Origin: a virus
Reading direction: 5' to 3' (one strand)
Virus record (IMG/VR): IMGVR_UViG_3300047678_000310
Coordinates: 1-42,558 of that record
Length of the DNA stretch: 42,558 nucleotides
This document shows, in pieces, positions 8,378 to 17,276 of the stretch. The position numbers were made by a program, and so were the translations under genes. Under the pieces are notes generated by a model, which was not told where the DNA came from, ran no database searches, and saw only the letters and a list, made by a program, of their open reading frames with translations. The first letter of the stretch is position 1; every line of letters begins with the position of its first letter.

Positions 8378-8785
8378 ATGCTGGAAAAAATCTTCGCAAA
8401 TGAGGCTTTTTTGAACCTCTTGGTGTCCCTGGTCTCGGCTTTGGGGTTGGGAATCCTTGGATACGTCGGAAAACTAGTCAGTTCACGAATTTCCGATCAG
8501 AAAAAGGCCGATCAGATCAATAACTTGGTGGCTGACGCCGTCTGGGGTGTGTATCAAGACTTCGTCAAATCGATCAAGGCGTCCTCGGTGGATGGGTCAC
8601 TGACCAAGGACGAGGCCCGGGCCGCCTTTATCCAAGCGCGGGATCGGGTTATCAAGGCCGCTGAAGAAAAAGGTCTCCCCCTGGTGGAGGACATCGGATC
8701 CCAGGGAATACAGCGACTGATCGAGAACACGGTCCAGGCTTTCAAGACTGGAAACGCTCCCTGGAGGGGTGGAAGCAACAAATGA
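8378..8785 (+). CDS. phage holin, LL-H type (superfamily 6-like)
   Basis: The 135-residue protein has one N-terminal membrane segment (about 10-33, LNLLVSLVSALGLGILGYVG) and a long charged helical cytoplasmic region (KADQINNLVADAVWGVYQDF... and DEARAAFIQARDRVIKAAEEKG), ending with a conserved-looking helix IQRLIENTVQAFK. This layout is that of the LL-H family of holins, which permeabilise the inner membrane at lysis. SD gaggag precedes the ATG. The stop overlaps the next start (ATGA, 8782-8785). No endolysin gene is visible beside it. Confidence 0.75.
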   Translation: MLEKIFANEAFLNLLVSLVSALGLGILGYVGKLVSSRISDQKKADQINNLVADAVWGVYQDFVKSIKASSVDGSLTKDEARAAFIQARDRVIKAAEEKGLPLVEDIGSQGIQRLIENTVQAFKTGNAPWRGGSNK

Positions 8786-9309
8786 GCCTGACACTCGTCA
8801 CCACCTCCGGGGGGGCTTCCTCCAATAGCTATGTCACCGAGGGGGAAGCCACCGCCTTCTTTGAATCCATCCCCTCGTTCTACACCTATTGGTCCTCGAC
8901 CTTGAACTCCCAGGGCCGGATCGCCTGGCTGATCCAAGCTGCCAGGGGGATTAATCGCATGGCCTTTCTCGGTTACAAGACTGATGAGGATCAATCTCTC
9001 CAGTTCCCCAGGGATGGAGAGACCACGATCCCGGCCGAGGTGAAAGAAGCCCAGCTCCAGATGGTCCTTTATCTGGCTTCCAATCCAGGCTTGCTGGTAT
9101 CCGGGAGCTCGGTTTCAGTGGCTGAACCCCAGAAAACCATTTCATCGGTCTCGGTTCCTGGCGTGGTCTCTGTTTCCTACGAGATTATTTCTAAGACTCT
9201 TTTGAGTCTTTCCCAACTGGCCGTGTTCGATGGCGGGTTCGACGCGATCCAGGCATTGCTCCGCCCTTGGTTGTCCTTCGGTCCCAACTCCTTCGAGTTT
9301 ATCAAATGA
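8782..9309 (+). CDS. head-tail connector protein (DnaT-like family)
   Basis: The 175-residue product has the hallmarks of a phage family often annotated as DnaT-like ssDNA-binding but which sits in the head-tail connector position: NSYVTEGEATAFFES near the start, a helical run with QAARGINRMAFLGYKTDEDQ, then LQFPRD and VKEAQLQMVLYLASNP. It probably forms the adaptor ring below the portal. It overlaps the holin stop by 4 bases, so translation is coupled. A DNA-binding role cannot be excluded, but the setting argues for a structural one. Confidence 0.75.
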   Translation: MSLTLVTTSGGASSNSYVTEGEATAFFESIPSFYTYWSSTLNSQGRIAWLIQAARGINRMAFLGYKTDEDQSLQFPRDGETTIPAEVKEAQLQMVLYLASNPGLLVSGSSVSVAEPQKTISSVSVPGVVSVSYEIISKTLLSLSQLAVFDGGFDAIQALLRPWLSFGPNSFEFIK

Positions 9310-9316
9310 GAATGAA

Positions 9317-10369
9317 ATGGCTGTTTCGATCCAAGACAAAATCCTGAGAAACACGCTTCAAATCGAATCGTTCGCAACAAGCGTGTCCCGGGATGTTGCA
9401 GCCATGCTGGCGGGAGCCGAAGAGTCGGTCCTTCGAAAGTTGCAAAGGGCCAGGCCGGAGGACGTCTTCAAGCGCCAGCAATTGTCCCAGGCTTTGTCGG
9501 AGATAGGGGGAACCCTCAATAACATAGAAGGGGATTTTTCAACCATCTTGACGGATGCAAGGCGGAGTGTCCTTGAGATGGAGTATTCGGCCATCCAGGG
9601 TCCGTTCCTTTCGGAAGTCCCGGATGCACAGAAAGCCCTGGTGCAGACCCGGCTCCCTGTCAACAGGCTGGAAGCCCTGGCCAAGAAGCCCCTTGGCGGG
9701 AGGACACTGGAGGATTGGGTGTCCAGGACGTTTGGGGGGCTTCAAAAGGGGCTGCGGACCAGCCTGGGGTCGTCACTGGCTCAGGGGGAGTCGGTCCAGA
9801 AAGCGGCGGATCGGCTAAGGAAGGAGTTCGGGCTTTCCAGGAATCGAGCCGATGTCCTGGCTCGGACCAGCCTTCTGCAATCGGCCGCGGATTCCCGTGA
9901 AGAGTTCTATGACGATAACAGTGACGTGATTGAGGGGTTCCAATACCTGGCGACCCTGGACATCCGAACCTGTGAAATCTGTGCTCCTGACGACGGGAGG
10001 GTGGAGAAGACCCTGGCCGAGCTTCCCAAGCTCCTTCGGCATCCCCGATGCCGTTGTGTCATTGTCCCGGTGACCGCTTTGTCAGATTTGAATGAAGCCC
10101 GGCCATCGGTCACCAAGCAAGAGTTCAAAAAAACCAATCACAAGGACGGTTCGACCTCCACCAAGTCTCGGGTTTTGGAAGCTCGGTCCACCACAAAAAA
10201 TTTCAATCAATTCTTCAATTCCCAGCCGGACTCTTGGAAAAGGGAATGGTTGGGGGACGAAAGATTTGATTTATGGAAGAGTGGAGAATTGACCTCACTG
10301 GATCAATTATCCAAGGGGGATCGGGTTCTGAACGTGGACCAGTTGCGGAGGAAGCTCCATGCTGATTGA
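9317..10369 (+). CDS. Mu gpF / SPP1 gp7-like head morphogenesis protein
   Basis: This minor head protein attaches near the portal and takes part in head assembly and DNA ejection. The diagnostic segment is LDIRTCEICAPDDGRVEKT followed by HPRCRCVIVPVT (about residues 212-252), with the C-x2-C and C-x-C pairs typical of the family. The N-terminal two thirds are helical. I chose the ATG at 9317 (350 residues): the frame also opens at 9230, but that would overlap the previous gene by 80 bases. SD support is weak. In many phages this gene directly follows the portal; here it is about 6 kb downstream. Residues after about 270 form an extension with a KKTNHKDGSTSTKSR linker. Confidence 0.85.
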   Translation: MAVSIQDKILRNTLQIESFATSVSRDVAAMLAGAEESVLRKLQRARPEDVFKRQQLSQALSEIGGTLNNIEGDFSTILTDARRSVLEMEYSAIQGPFLSEVPDAQKALVQTRLPVNRLEALAKKPLGGRTLEDWVSRTFGGLQKGLRTSLGSSLAQGESVQKAADRLRKEFGLSRNRADVLARTSLLQSAADSREEFYDDNSDVIEGFQYLATLDIRTCEICAPDDGRVEKTLAELPKLLRHPRCRCVIVPVTALSDLNEARPSVTKQEFKKTNHKDGSTSTKSRVLEARSTTKNFNQFFNSQPDSWKREWLGDERFDLWKSGELTSLDQLSKGDRVLNVDQLRRKLHAD

Positions 10370-10766
10370 TGAACTCAGTGGAATTATTTCCAGTCTGTTT
10401 GACAATACCCTGATCCCGGGGTTGGTGATTACGCAAGATGTCGAGTTTTTTTTGTTACTCCGACAGGGGCCGGGAGGTTATGATGCAACAACGGGTTCCT
10501 CCGGGGACTCCTATGATGATGCTGTTTCAACCAAGGCTGTTGTTTCTGATTACACGGCCCGGGAGATAGGGGCTTCCAAAGGGGGTGGTTCAGGACTTCT
10601 TCAAGTGGGTGATGTGAAAATCATCGTCCAGGTTTCAGAAGCAATCCCGGCGATCCAGCCTGGAGATTCCTTTGGATGGCGGTCCCGGAGATACCGGGTC
10701 ATTTCGATTGAAAGAAGGCAGCTGAACGGGGCTGACGCCCTTTTCGTTTGCCAAGTGAGAAAGTGA
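10359..10766 (+). CDS. probable head closure (stopper) protein
   Basis: The 135-residue product fits the head-tail joining position between connector and tail completion genes. The C-terminal half has a beta-barrel-like pattern (VGDVKIIVQVSEAIPAIQPGD, SRRYRVISIERRQLNGAD), as in stopper proteins that seal the capsid after packaging. It overlaps the previous gene by 11 bases and has ggaggaag as SD. The family is inferred, not recognised with certainty. Confidence 0.7.
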   Translation: MLIDELSGIISSLFDNTLIPGLVITQDVEFFLLLRQGPGGYDATTGSSGDSYDDAVSTKAVVSDYTAREIGASKGGGSGLLQVGDVKIIVQVSEAIPAIQPGDSFGWRSRRYRVISIERRQLNGADALFVCQVRK

Positions 10767-10767
10767 C

Positions 10768-11235
10768 ATGGGGATCAAGCACAATTTCACCGATGCCAAG
10801 CTCCGTCTCGATAAAACCTTTCTGATCTGGGATGATAGCAAATCCAAGATCGTTCGGTTATCGGCTCTGGAGATTTTTCGGCGGCTGGTCGTCAAGTCCC
10901 CGGTCGACACGGGATTTTATCGATCCAGCCACGATGTCACCATCGGCGCGATTTCCTCTTTCGTGCCTCCGAAGTCCAAGAAGGGTGGGAAGGGGAAGGG
11001 GGGCCAGAACCTCCAAGATCGGTTCAATGAAGCCTCGACCCGCCTGGCTGGTGTCAATAGCGTGAAGGGTGGTATCACGATTTATTTCACCAACAATGCC
11101 CCCTACGCCAACGCCCTGGAGCACGGGCACAGCCAGCAAGCTCCCCAGGGGATCTACCAGGTGGTGGCGGGGGATGTCCCGATCATCATCAAAAAGGCCG
11201 AAAGGCTTGTCCTTTCGACGAGGACTTTTCTCTGA
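10768..11235 (+). CDS. tail completion / neck protein (HK97 gp10-like)
   Basis: The 155-residue protein has SPVDTGFYRSSH (about 43-54), the common family signature, then a Lys/Gly-rich loop, and near the C-terminus YANALEHGHSQQAPQGIY, the typical conserved end. Such proteins join the tail terminator to the head. The gene lies one base after the previous stop, and its own stop overlaps the next ATG (TGATG at 11233-11237). Confidence 0.85.
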   Translation: MGIKHNFTDAKLRLDKTFLIWDDSKSKIVRLSALEIFRRLVVKSPVDTGFYRSSHDVTIGAISSFVPPKSKKGGKGKGGQNLQDRFNEASTRLAGVNSVKGGITIYFTNNAPYANALEHGHSQQAPQGIYQVVAGDVPIIIKKAERLVLSTRTFL

Positions 11236-11654
11236 TGTATGCGGAACCGGAACAGTATCTAATGGCTTATATCCAAGATAACTTCGACGACCTCCCGGTC
11301 CGGTATCCCAACAAGGATTTCGATCCGTTCGTGGATGGGGTGGATGGATGGATATGGCCGACGGTCCAGTTCGGGGAAGCCATTCAGGAAACCATTGTTG
11401 GAAGAAATGATTCTTGCGGGCAGCTGGTCCAGGGGCTCCTTTTAATTTCTGTGTTCTCCCCCCGGGAAATCGGGGATGGGCTTTGCCGATCCACTTGTGA
11501 CTTGCTTTCCTCTATGTTCAACAGGTTGGTTATTGATATGACCTCTATAAGTCGGAAGTTGGTCATGGGGGTTCCTCAGAAACCGGGTTCAGGAGACGAG
11601 TCTGATTCCTGGTTTCAACAGAATCTTGCAATTCCGTTCCACTATCACACCTGA
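11235..11654 (+). CDS. tail terminator protein (lambda gpU-like, DUF4128 type)
   Basis: This protein caps the growing tail tube and stops polymerisation. The 139 residues lie exactly between the neck and tube genes. The N-terminal helix (EPEQYLMAYIQDNFDDLPVR) and a later LLLISVFSPREIG strand fit the gpU-like fold. Coupled to the previous gene by a TGATG overlap. Assigned mainly by order and pattern. Confidence 0.78.
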   Translation: MYAEPEQYLMAYIQDNFDDLPVRYPNKDFDPFVDGVDGWIWPTVQFGEAIQETIVGRNDSCGQLVQGLLLISVFSPREIGDGLCRSTCDLLSSMFNRLVIDMTSISRKLVMGVPQKPGSGDESDSWFQQNLAIPFHYHT

Positions 11655-11677
11655 TCCCGGAAGGAGGGATGATCCAC

Positions 11678-13156
11678 ATGCCTTGCATACCTATCCTACA
11701 AGCCAAGGGGTCTGCGGGGGCAATCCTCCTCGACCTCGAGCTTGAGGGGTTCAATTGCCTGAACGACGCCGCGGATCGAGCCGCCTGGAACATTCCGTTC
11801 AACAGTTGCGACCTCAAGCTGACTCGAGCACTCAACCAGTCCGCAACCATCCGCGGGGACAGGAACCCCTCTCCCCCATTCCAGGGCAAGAAGGAGGTGG
11901 CCGGGAATCTGGTGACTCCCGTCAATTTCTATCACTCCGGACTCTTCTTTCTCCTGTGCATCGGGATTCCGACCACAACGGAGTTCCCCCCCGCTGACAT
12001 CGCCTCGGGAGGGACCGCAGACATCGACGGATCCGGGACGGTGACGTTCGGATCAGCCCAGGCCGGGATCGGTCTGGGGGATCGGGTCCGCTTCACCTAT
12101 TCCAATGGAACAGTGGTCGATGGATTTGTCACCACTCGAACCAGTGACACCAGCATGGTGGTCAAGGCCGCCAGAGACGCAGGGTCAGACCTTTCGTCCC
12201 TTCCGCAAACGGGTGCAAGGGTCACCTACGCGGCCAACAACATCGGAACCTCACTCCCCAATGGATTGACCATTTCTGGCGGGGTTTGCACATTTGAGAC
12301 CGTGCAGACTGGAGTGGCCAGCGGTCAGATGATTATCTATGACACCAACAAGCGTGCCTACGTCACCGGGGTGACCAGCTCGACCGTTGTCACTGTTGTG
12401 GATGGTTACGGACTTCCGGCCCCTGACGCGGCTGCCGTGGACATGGAAGCCCTTGAGGCGGCCCCGATCTACCTCCATCTCTTCGTGGTCGATCCCACGG
12501 CGAGTCTGACCTCCGCCACCATTGCTCGTGGGTTCCAGGATCTGGACCCGGAGATTTGGCAATACTACACCGGGTGCAAGGTCAACCAGTGGGGGATTGA
12601 GATCGGTGGTGACGGGGAGCTTCTTCACACCATGGCGATTCTGGCTGCGGATGAAATCGGTAGCAACGACCCCTACGACAGCGGGGATTCCCCCGACCGC
12701 ATCAACAAGCCCATCGATCGGTTCGAGCAATTCGATGCCACGGCCAATGAGTTCGGGAATCAGGTCAATTACCTGAAATCCATCTCCTTCCAGGTCGCGA
12801 ATAACCTGGACGCTGACAGCTTCACGATTGGTGGTGGGGGAGTCCGCGCGGCCCTTCCCGAGGGGATCGCCGGGGTCTCCGGAAAGATCTCGGCCTTGTT
12901 CATTGACGACGACGTCCTTGGTCGGGCCCAGGGCAACACCACCTCTTCGATCGAAGTCACCTTTACCCAGGGGATCCACTCTCTCACAATCATCGCCCCC
13001 GAGGTGAAGTTCCAGAACAATAGTCCGGCGATCAGCGGTCCGGGGGGAGTCTCCCTCGATCTTGATTTCCAGGGCTTCTTCTCCACCAACCCCGTGGATT
13101 CTGCGGTGGTGGTCCAGCTCGTAAATCACCAGGCGTCTTACGTCCCTGTCTACTGA
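11678..13156 (+). CDS. major tail tube protein with inserted beta domains
   Basis: This protein builds the tail tube. The start is set at the second ATG (11678): the SD aaggagg at 11661-11667 is too close to the ATG at 11669 but spaced 10 bases from 11678. The 492 residues are long for a tube protein. The N-terminal part (DAADRAAWNIPFNSCDLKLTR...) and the C-terminal half (EIWQYYTGCKVNQWGIEI, then INKPIDRFEQFDATANEFG) look like the tube fold, with an insert around 110-250 rich in Gly, Thr and Val that may be Ig-like decoration on the tube surface. It has strong C/G third-position bias, consistent with high expression. Confidence 0.85.
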   Translation: MPCIPILQAKGSAGAILLDLELEGFNCLNDAADRAAWNIPFNSCDLKLTRALNQSATIRGDRNPSPPFQGKKEVAGNLVTPVNFYHSGLFFLLCIGIPTTTEFPPADIASGGTADIDGSGTVTFGSAQAGIGLGDRVRFTYSNGTVVDGFVTTRTSDTSMVVKAARDAGSDLSSLPQTGARVTYAANNIGTSLPNGLTISGGVCTFETVQTGVASGQMIIYDTNKRAYVTGVTSSTVVTVVDGYGLPAPDAAAVDMEALEAAPIYLHLFVVDPTASLTSATIARGFQDLDPEIWQYYTGCKVNQWGIEIGGDGELLHTMAILAADEIGSNDPYDSGDSPDRINKPIDRFEQFDATANEFGNQVNYLKSISFQVANNLDADSFTIGGGGVRAALPEGIAGVSGKISALFIDDDVLGRAQGNTTSSIEVTFTQGIHSLTIIAPEVKFQNNSPAISGPGGVSLDLDFQGFFSTNPVDSAVVVQLVNHQASYVPVY

Positions 13157-13189
13157 TAGGGGCCGACCAAAAGGAAGAAAGGAAGAGAA

Positions 13190-13579
13190 ATGAAGATCAG
13201 TTTGAAGCGGAAGGAGCGCTGGATCAAGTCGGACCATCCCTCGTTCAAGGGAACTCCCTACGAGGGAACCGACATTGAGTTCTTGATCCAGCCGGTGAGC
13301 CGCACCCAGTATGCCCAGGTGTCCGAGGAGAACACCCACATGCTGAAGAAGGGTCGGGTCCGGACGGATGATGTCAATGTTCAGAAGGATCTGTTCATTC
13401 GGGCGGTGAAGGATTGGAAGGGTCTCAAGGACGAGGATGGGGCCGACATCCCCTGCAATCAGGAGACCAAGGACTTGCTTTCGGAGTCCTTCCTGGTCCT
13501 CACTTCCTCCGTGGTGGAAGCAGCCCTGGCCGAGGAAGACCAGATCCTCCAGAACCACGAGGGTCAGGTAAAAAACTGA
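13190..13579 (+). CDS. tail assembly chaperone, G-type (0-frame product)
   Basis: The 129-residue product sits between tube and tape measure genes, the normal place for the lambda G equivalent, which coats the tape measure during tail assembly. It is charged and soluble and has no membrane segment. The end overlaps the slippery heptamer A-AAA-AAC (13570-13576) directly before its TGA. SD ggaagaga precedes the ATG. Confidence 0.82.
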   Translation: MKISLKRKERWIKSDHPSFKGTPYEGTDIEFLIQPVSRTQYAQVSEENTHMLKKGRVRTDDVNVQKDLFIRAVKDWKGLKDEDGADIPCNQETKDLLSESFLVLTSSVVEAALAEEDQILQNHEGQVKN

Positions 13580-13962
13580 TTGACCTCTGGGGTTGGCGCC
13601 TGGCTGGCAAGGAGGATTATTGCCAGGGTTGCCGGGTTATACATAAGAAGAAGGGCATCCCAACACCTTGCGTGGGATGCCCTAATCTCCAACCCGCAGA
13701 GGTTCCCGGTAATTTCGTCTTTTCCGAAGTTTATCAACTTGCCGGGTCATGCAGGGACGGCGAAGGCAAGATGGACTATTCCGTGTTGTATGATATAATG
13801 CGGGATATGGGGTTGGGACGAATTGATCGCATCCTTACCTTGAAAAAGATCGTTGTGGTGGAGAGGATGCTCCAGAACCATTTCGATGAAAAAAGAAAAC
13901 GAGAAAAAGAATTAGCGGCTCGAAAAAATGGCAACTCCGGTGGTCCTAAGCTTCGAGGTTGA
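13190..13962 (+). CDS. tail assembly chaperone fusion, GT-type (programmed -1 frameshift)
   Basis: If ribosomes slip back one base on A-AAA-AAC (13570-13576), the G frame joins the -1 frame and reads C at 13576 twice. That gives a 257-residue fusion: 129 residues of G plus 128 of T, starting LIDLWGWRLAGKEDYCQGC. The T part has no start codon or SD of its own near the junction, and it carries two CxxC pairs (CQGC and CVGC, about 16 residues apart) that could bind zinc. In lambda, GT links the chaperone to the tail tube. The T part overlaps the tape measure start by 35 bases. Confidence 0.8.
13570..13576 (+). other. -1 ribosomal frameshift slippery site
   Basis: The heptamer aaaaaac is in the correct phase (GTA AAA AAC TGA): it fits X-XXY-YYZ and is immediately followed by the G stop. 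A 7-bp hairpin (ctggcaa 13604-13610, ttgccag 13620-13626) lies 27 bases downstream, farther than the usual stimulator spacing. Confidence 0.8.
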
Positions 13963-16900
13963 TGATAAGGGTTCCGTTGCGATCAAGGGAATCAACGGGA
14001 ACCTTATTGAGATGGGCCGGAAGCTGGACGACGCCTCCAGGAAGGGGAGCGTCTTTGATCGCGCGGTCGGATCTTTCTCCTCCCGATTGAACTCTCTCCG
14101 GCAATCAGTCTTCAATGTTAACTCGGTCCTGGCCACCCTGGGGGCCAGCTTCGCCTTTGGAACCGTGGTTCGATCTTCCTTATCCGCCTTTGCAGATAGC
14201 GAGCAATCCCTGGCCAAGTTGGAGGCGACCCTCAAGTCAACGGGAGGGGCCGCGGGACTGGCCAAGGATGAATTGGTAAACCTTGGCGTGGAATTACAAA
14301 AAACCACCAAGTTCGGGGACGAGGCGGTGGTGGCAGCAGAAGCTTTATTGCTAACTTTCACCTCTATCGGTCGGGACGTGTTTCCAGAGGCTGTCCGATC
14401 CATCCTGGATATATCCGAGGCCATGGGCACGGATCTTAAAAGTTCGACCATCCAATTAGGAAAAGCTTTGAATGATCCTGTTGAAGGTATCACAGCATTG
14501 ACCAGGGTTGGAGTCAGTTTCAGTGAATCCCAAAAAACTCTAATCAAATCTTTGTCAGAATCCGGAAAAGTAGCAGACGCTCAAAGACTAATCCTAGCCG
14601 AGTTAAAAAAAGAATTTGGGGGAGTAGCCGAGGCCGCCGCATCCACCGCAACAGGAGGATTGACCCAGCTTCGCAATATATTCGGAGACATTAAAGAACT
14701 GATCGGGGAGGTTATTGCAAGAGCATTTCAACCCCTTATTCCCCACATTAAAGAAGCCGCGGATGCGTTTCAGAACTTTCTTCGACAGACCCAATCCGAG
14801 TCCATTCGGACCCTCGAGTCGGTGTTCAAAGGGATTGGATCCGCCATTTCTTTCGTTGCTCGAAATTGGAGGGATCTGGTCGACATAACCCGGGTCTATA
14901 TTGAATTGCAAGTGGCTTTTCTTTTCACCTCCATCGCCCTGGAGATTTCTTCCGCTGCCCGCTCGGTTGGTGTCCTGACCGCGGCAATGAACCTCCTGAC
15001 CAAGGCCGGCCCCTTCCTTCTGGTCACGGTTTTCGTTCTCCTGGTCGAGGGGATTCGAAGGGCCAGGAATGAAAGTGACGCCTTTGAACAATTCTTTCAG
15101 GAAAATGTCATTGCCCCGATCCAAAAGTTCCTCCAGAACCTGGTGTCTTTCAAGGATGCACTGGTTCTTGTGTTCCGAGTGGTGAAAGACTCGATCAAGT
15201 CATTTATCGAAGATCCAATCGGGGTCGTGGTCAACACAGTGAAAGCCAGGATCGCTGATATTCTCAACCTGGTGATCAAGGCCAACAGTGGGTTGGAAAG
15301 CCTGACGGGGGTTTCCTTCGATACTTCCGGGGTGGAAGCCTTGAGGGACTCCCTCCGGGAAACGGTCGATGCCTCAAAGGACGCGGGACAGAACGCGGGG
15401 GAAGCCCTAATGGACGGGTTCTCCGAAATTCTGAAGGACGGAACCCGGGTCAAAGAGGCCATTGATCAAGGTGTCATTGACACGATGAACAAAAGGTTCG
15501 ACGACGAGGCTTTCAAAAACCTGGGACCGGGAACCCTGGACAAATTGAACAAGCTCCCGGAGGCAGCGGCTGTTGCAACAGGGCCCAGGGAAGCCGGGAC
15601 GCTGGTCGGGAATGCCCTGGGGGAGGGGATCGTGGCAGGGCTGGACTCCACCATGAAGGTGGTGGAATCCCGATTGAATGCCCAGGTTTCTGACCTTGAA
15701 TCACGATTGAAATCATCCTCCCGCATAGGGGCACTGGAGGTGGACACAGGCCGGCGGGACCCGATCAGTGTCCAACAGGAAGAGTTTTCCCTTCAGACGC
15801 AGATCTTGAAGCTGGAGGGGGAAAGGTTGAACATCGAGCGGGCCCGGGAGGATTCCGAGCTCCGATCCTTGTCCTCCCAGGTGTTAAAAACCAGTGATAC
15901 GGAAAAACTGAAAAACTTGAACGATAAGTTGCAAGAAGCCCGGATCAAGGAGATCACGACCGAGCAAGATATTGCCAACAACATGAGGGACCAATCATCA
16001 ATCCTGAAAGAGCAGGAATTGATAACTCTTCGAATCCAGCAACAAAGGGCCGAGCGATCCGCCGAGGGGGATGTCAATGATGCCCGCAGGTTGCAGGAGC
16101 TGAACCAAATTATCAACCAGGGGGTGGAGAGGAGAAAGGATGAGCTCGGAGTTCTCCGATCCCAATTCGCGGCATTAACCAGCGTCCTGAACCTAGATCT
16201 GAAGCGGTTGGAAATTCTACGCTCCCACACCCAGGATGAGCAGAAAGTTTTTCAAATTAACCAACAGATTAGGGATGTCAAAAACGAGCTGGCCAAGCTC
16301 GGGATTGAAGAACTGACCCGGGAGCGGGACATTACCTTTGAGACCCAGAAAAGGATCGAGGCAATCCGCCAACAGACCCGGGAAGCCGCGATTAATTCCG
16401 GAAGGAGCGCGGTTTCCAATCTGGACCTTGGCAGCCTTGGTCCTGGAGGGACCGAGCTGAATAATGCCATTGGAGGTTTCTTTGATATTGGAGCGGCCGG
16501 GAACCAGCTCAATCAGATCCAGTCCCAGTTCGAAGAGGCCACTCGGGGGATGGCACAGACTTCCGCGGAATTCCGCGCATTGGAAACCCAGCGGGACCAG
16601 GCCAATTTTGCGGCTCGGCTTAGTATTGCATCCTCCTTTTTCGGAACCTTTGCCAACCTGGCCAAAGGGGCTTATGAAGCTACAGGCCAGAAAAGCAAGG
16701 CCGCATTTGTTGCCTACAAGGCTTTCGCGGTTGCCCAGGCCATCATCGATACCTTCAGGGCTTCCGCCGCTGCAGTGGCCGCCCTGGCCGGGATTCCTGT
16801 TGTGGGTCCGGCCCTGGCCTTCGCGGCTGCCACCACCATCGAGGTTGCGGGAGCCTTGAGGGTTGCACAGATTATTGCAACAGAGCCTGCTGCATCCGCC

Positions 16901-17275
16901 ACCTTCGCCACGGGAGGATTGGTCACCCCCGCCAGGCCGAGGACTTCCTCCGGGGCCCGCAGGTCCGATGAAGTGGATGCGGTCCTTCACACAGGGGAGT
17001 TCGTTCTTTCCCGCAAGGGTGTGGCGGCCCTGGGGGATTTGAACGACGGAGACTTTGAAGGGTTCCTGAACCAGTTCTCCAAGACTCGGTCGGCCCTGGA
17101 CGATGCCTCCCGGGGGAGCGGGTCGGGTTCCTCGTCCAATGTCACTGTCAACACTCCCCCGCCCCAGGTTCGAATAACCCAGCAGAACATTTTCGACCCG
17201 TCGATCGTCGGGGATTACCTGGACACCCGCGACGGGGAGCAGAAGATCGTAAACATCATGAGAAGGAACGGTTGA
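13928..17275 (+). CDS. tail tape measure protein
   Basis: The tape measure sets tail length and enters the host envelope at ejection. The 1115 residues show the usual layout: an N-terminal helical domain with the GxxVRSSLSAFADSEQSLAKL-type opening, hydrophobic segments around 340-375 (LLTKAGPFLLVTVFVLLVEG), long coiled coils with Gln/Glu/Arg repeats (about 620-830), another hydrophobic stretch around 920-980 (AAAVAALAGIPVVGPALAFA), and a C-terminal end with DEVDAVLHTGEFVLSRKG. By the general rule for tape measures, the length suggests a tail of roughly 165 nm. No clear peptidoglycan hydrolase motif is seen. The start overlaps the T frame. Confidence 0.93.
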   Translation: MATPVVLSFEVDDKGSVAIKGINGNLIEMGRKLDDASRKGSVFDRAVGSFSSRLNSLRQSVFNVNSVLATLGASFAFGTVVRSSLSAFADSEQSLAKLEATLKSTGGAAGLAKDELVNLGVELQKTTKFGDEAVVAAEALLLTFTSIGRDVFPEAVRSILDISEAMGTDLKSSTIQLGKALNDPVEGITALTRVGVSFSESQKTLIKSLSESGKVADAQRLILAELKKEFGGVAEAAASTATGGLTQLRNIFGDIKELIGEVIARAFQPLIPHIKEAADAFQNFLRQTQSESIRTLESVFKGIGSAISFVARNWRDLVDITRVYIELQVAFLFTSIALEISSAARSVGVLTAAMNLLTKAGPFLLVTVFVLLVEGIRRARNESDAFEQFFQENVIAPIQKFLQNLVSFKDALVLVFRVVKDSIKSFIEDPIGVVVNTVKARIADILNLVIKANSGLESLTGVSFDTSGVEALRDSLRETVDASKDAGQNAGEALMDGFSEILKDGTRVKEAIDQGVIDTMNKRFDDEAFKNLGPGTLDKLNKLPEAAAVATGPREAGTLVGNALGEGIVAGLDSTMKVVESRLNAQVSDLESRLKSSSRIGALEVDTGRRDPISVQQEEFSLQTQILKLEGERLNIERAREDSELRSLSSQVLKTSDTEKLKNLNDKLQEARIKEITTEQDIANNMRDQSSILKEQELITLRIQQQRAERSAEGDVNDARRLQELNQIINQGVERRKDELGVLRSQFAALTSVLNLDLKRLEILRSHTQDEQKVFQINQQIRDVKNELAKLGIEELTRERDITFETQKRIEAIRQQTREAAINSGRSAVSNLDLGSLGPGGTELNNAIGGFFDIGAAGNQLNQIQSQFEEATRGMAQTSAEFRALETQRDQANFAARLSIASSFFGTFANLAKGAYEATGQKSKAAFVAYKAFAVAQAIIDTFRASAAAVAALAGIPVVGPALAFAAATTIEVAGALRVAQIIATEPAASATFATGGLVTPARPRTSSGARRSDEVDAVLHTGEFVLSRKGVAALGDLNDGDFEGFLNQFSKTRSALDDASRGSGSGSSSNVTVNTPPPQVRITQQNIFDPSIVGDYLDTRDGEQKIVNIMRRNG

Positions 17276-17276
17276 C

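Noticed and set aside
9230-9316. Upstream start for the head morphogenesis gene
   Set aside because: It would add 29 residues overlapping the connector gene by 80 bases, with Ser/Pro-rich shadow composition; 9317 gives a sensible start.
12251-13558. Long minus-strand frame across the tail tube gene
   Set aside because: It lies opposite a strongly coding + gene, is rich in Gly/Pro/Arg shadow composition and has no SD.
13414-13962. Separate gene starting at 13414
   Set aside because: The first part is an out-of-frame shadow of the G gene; the genuine T part starts only at the slippery site and lacks its own start.
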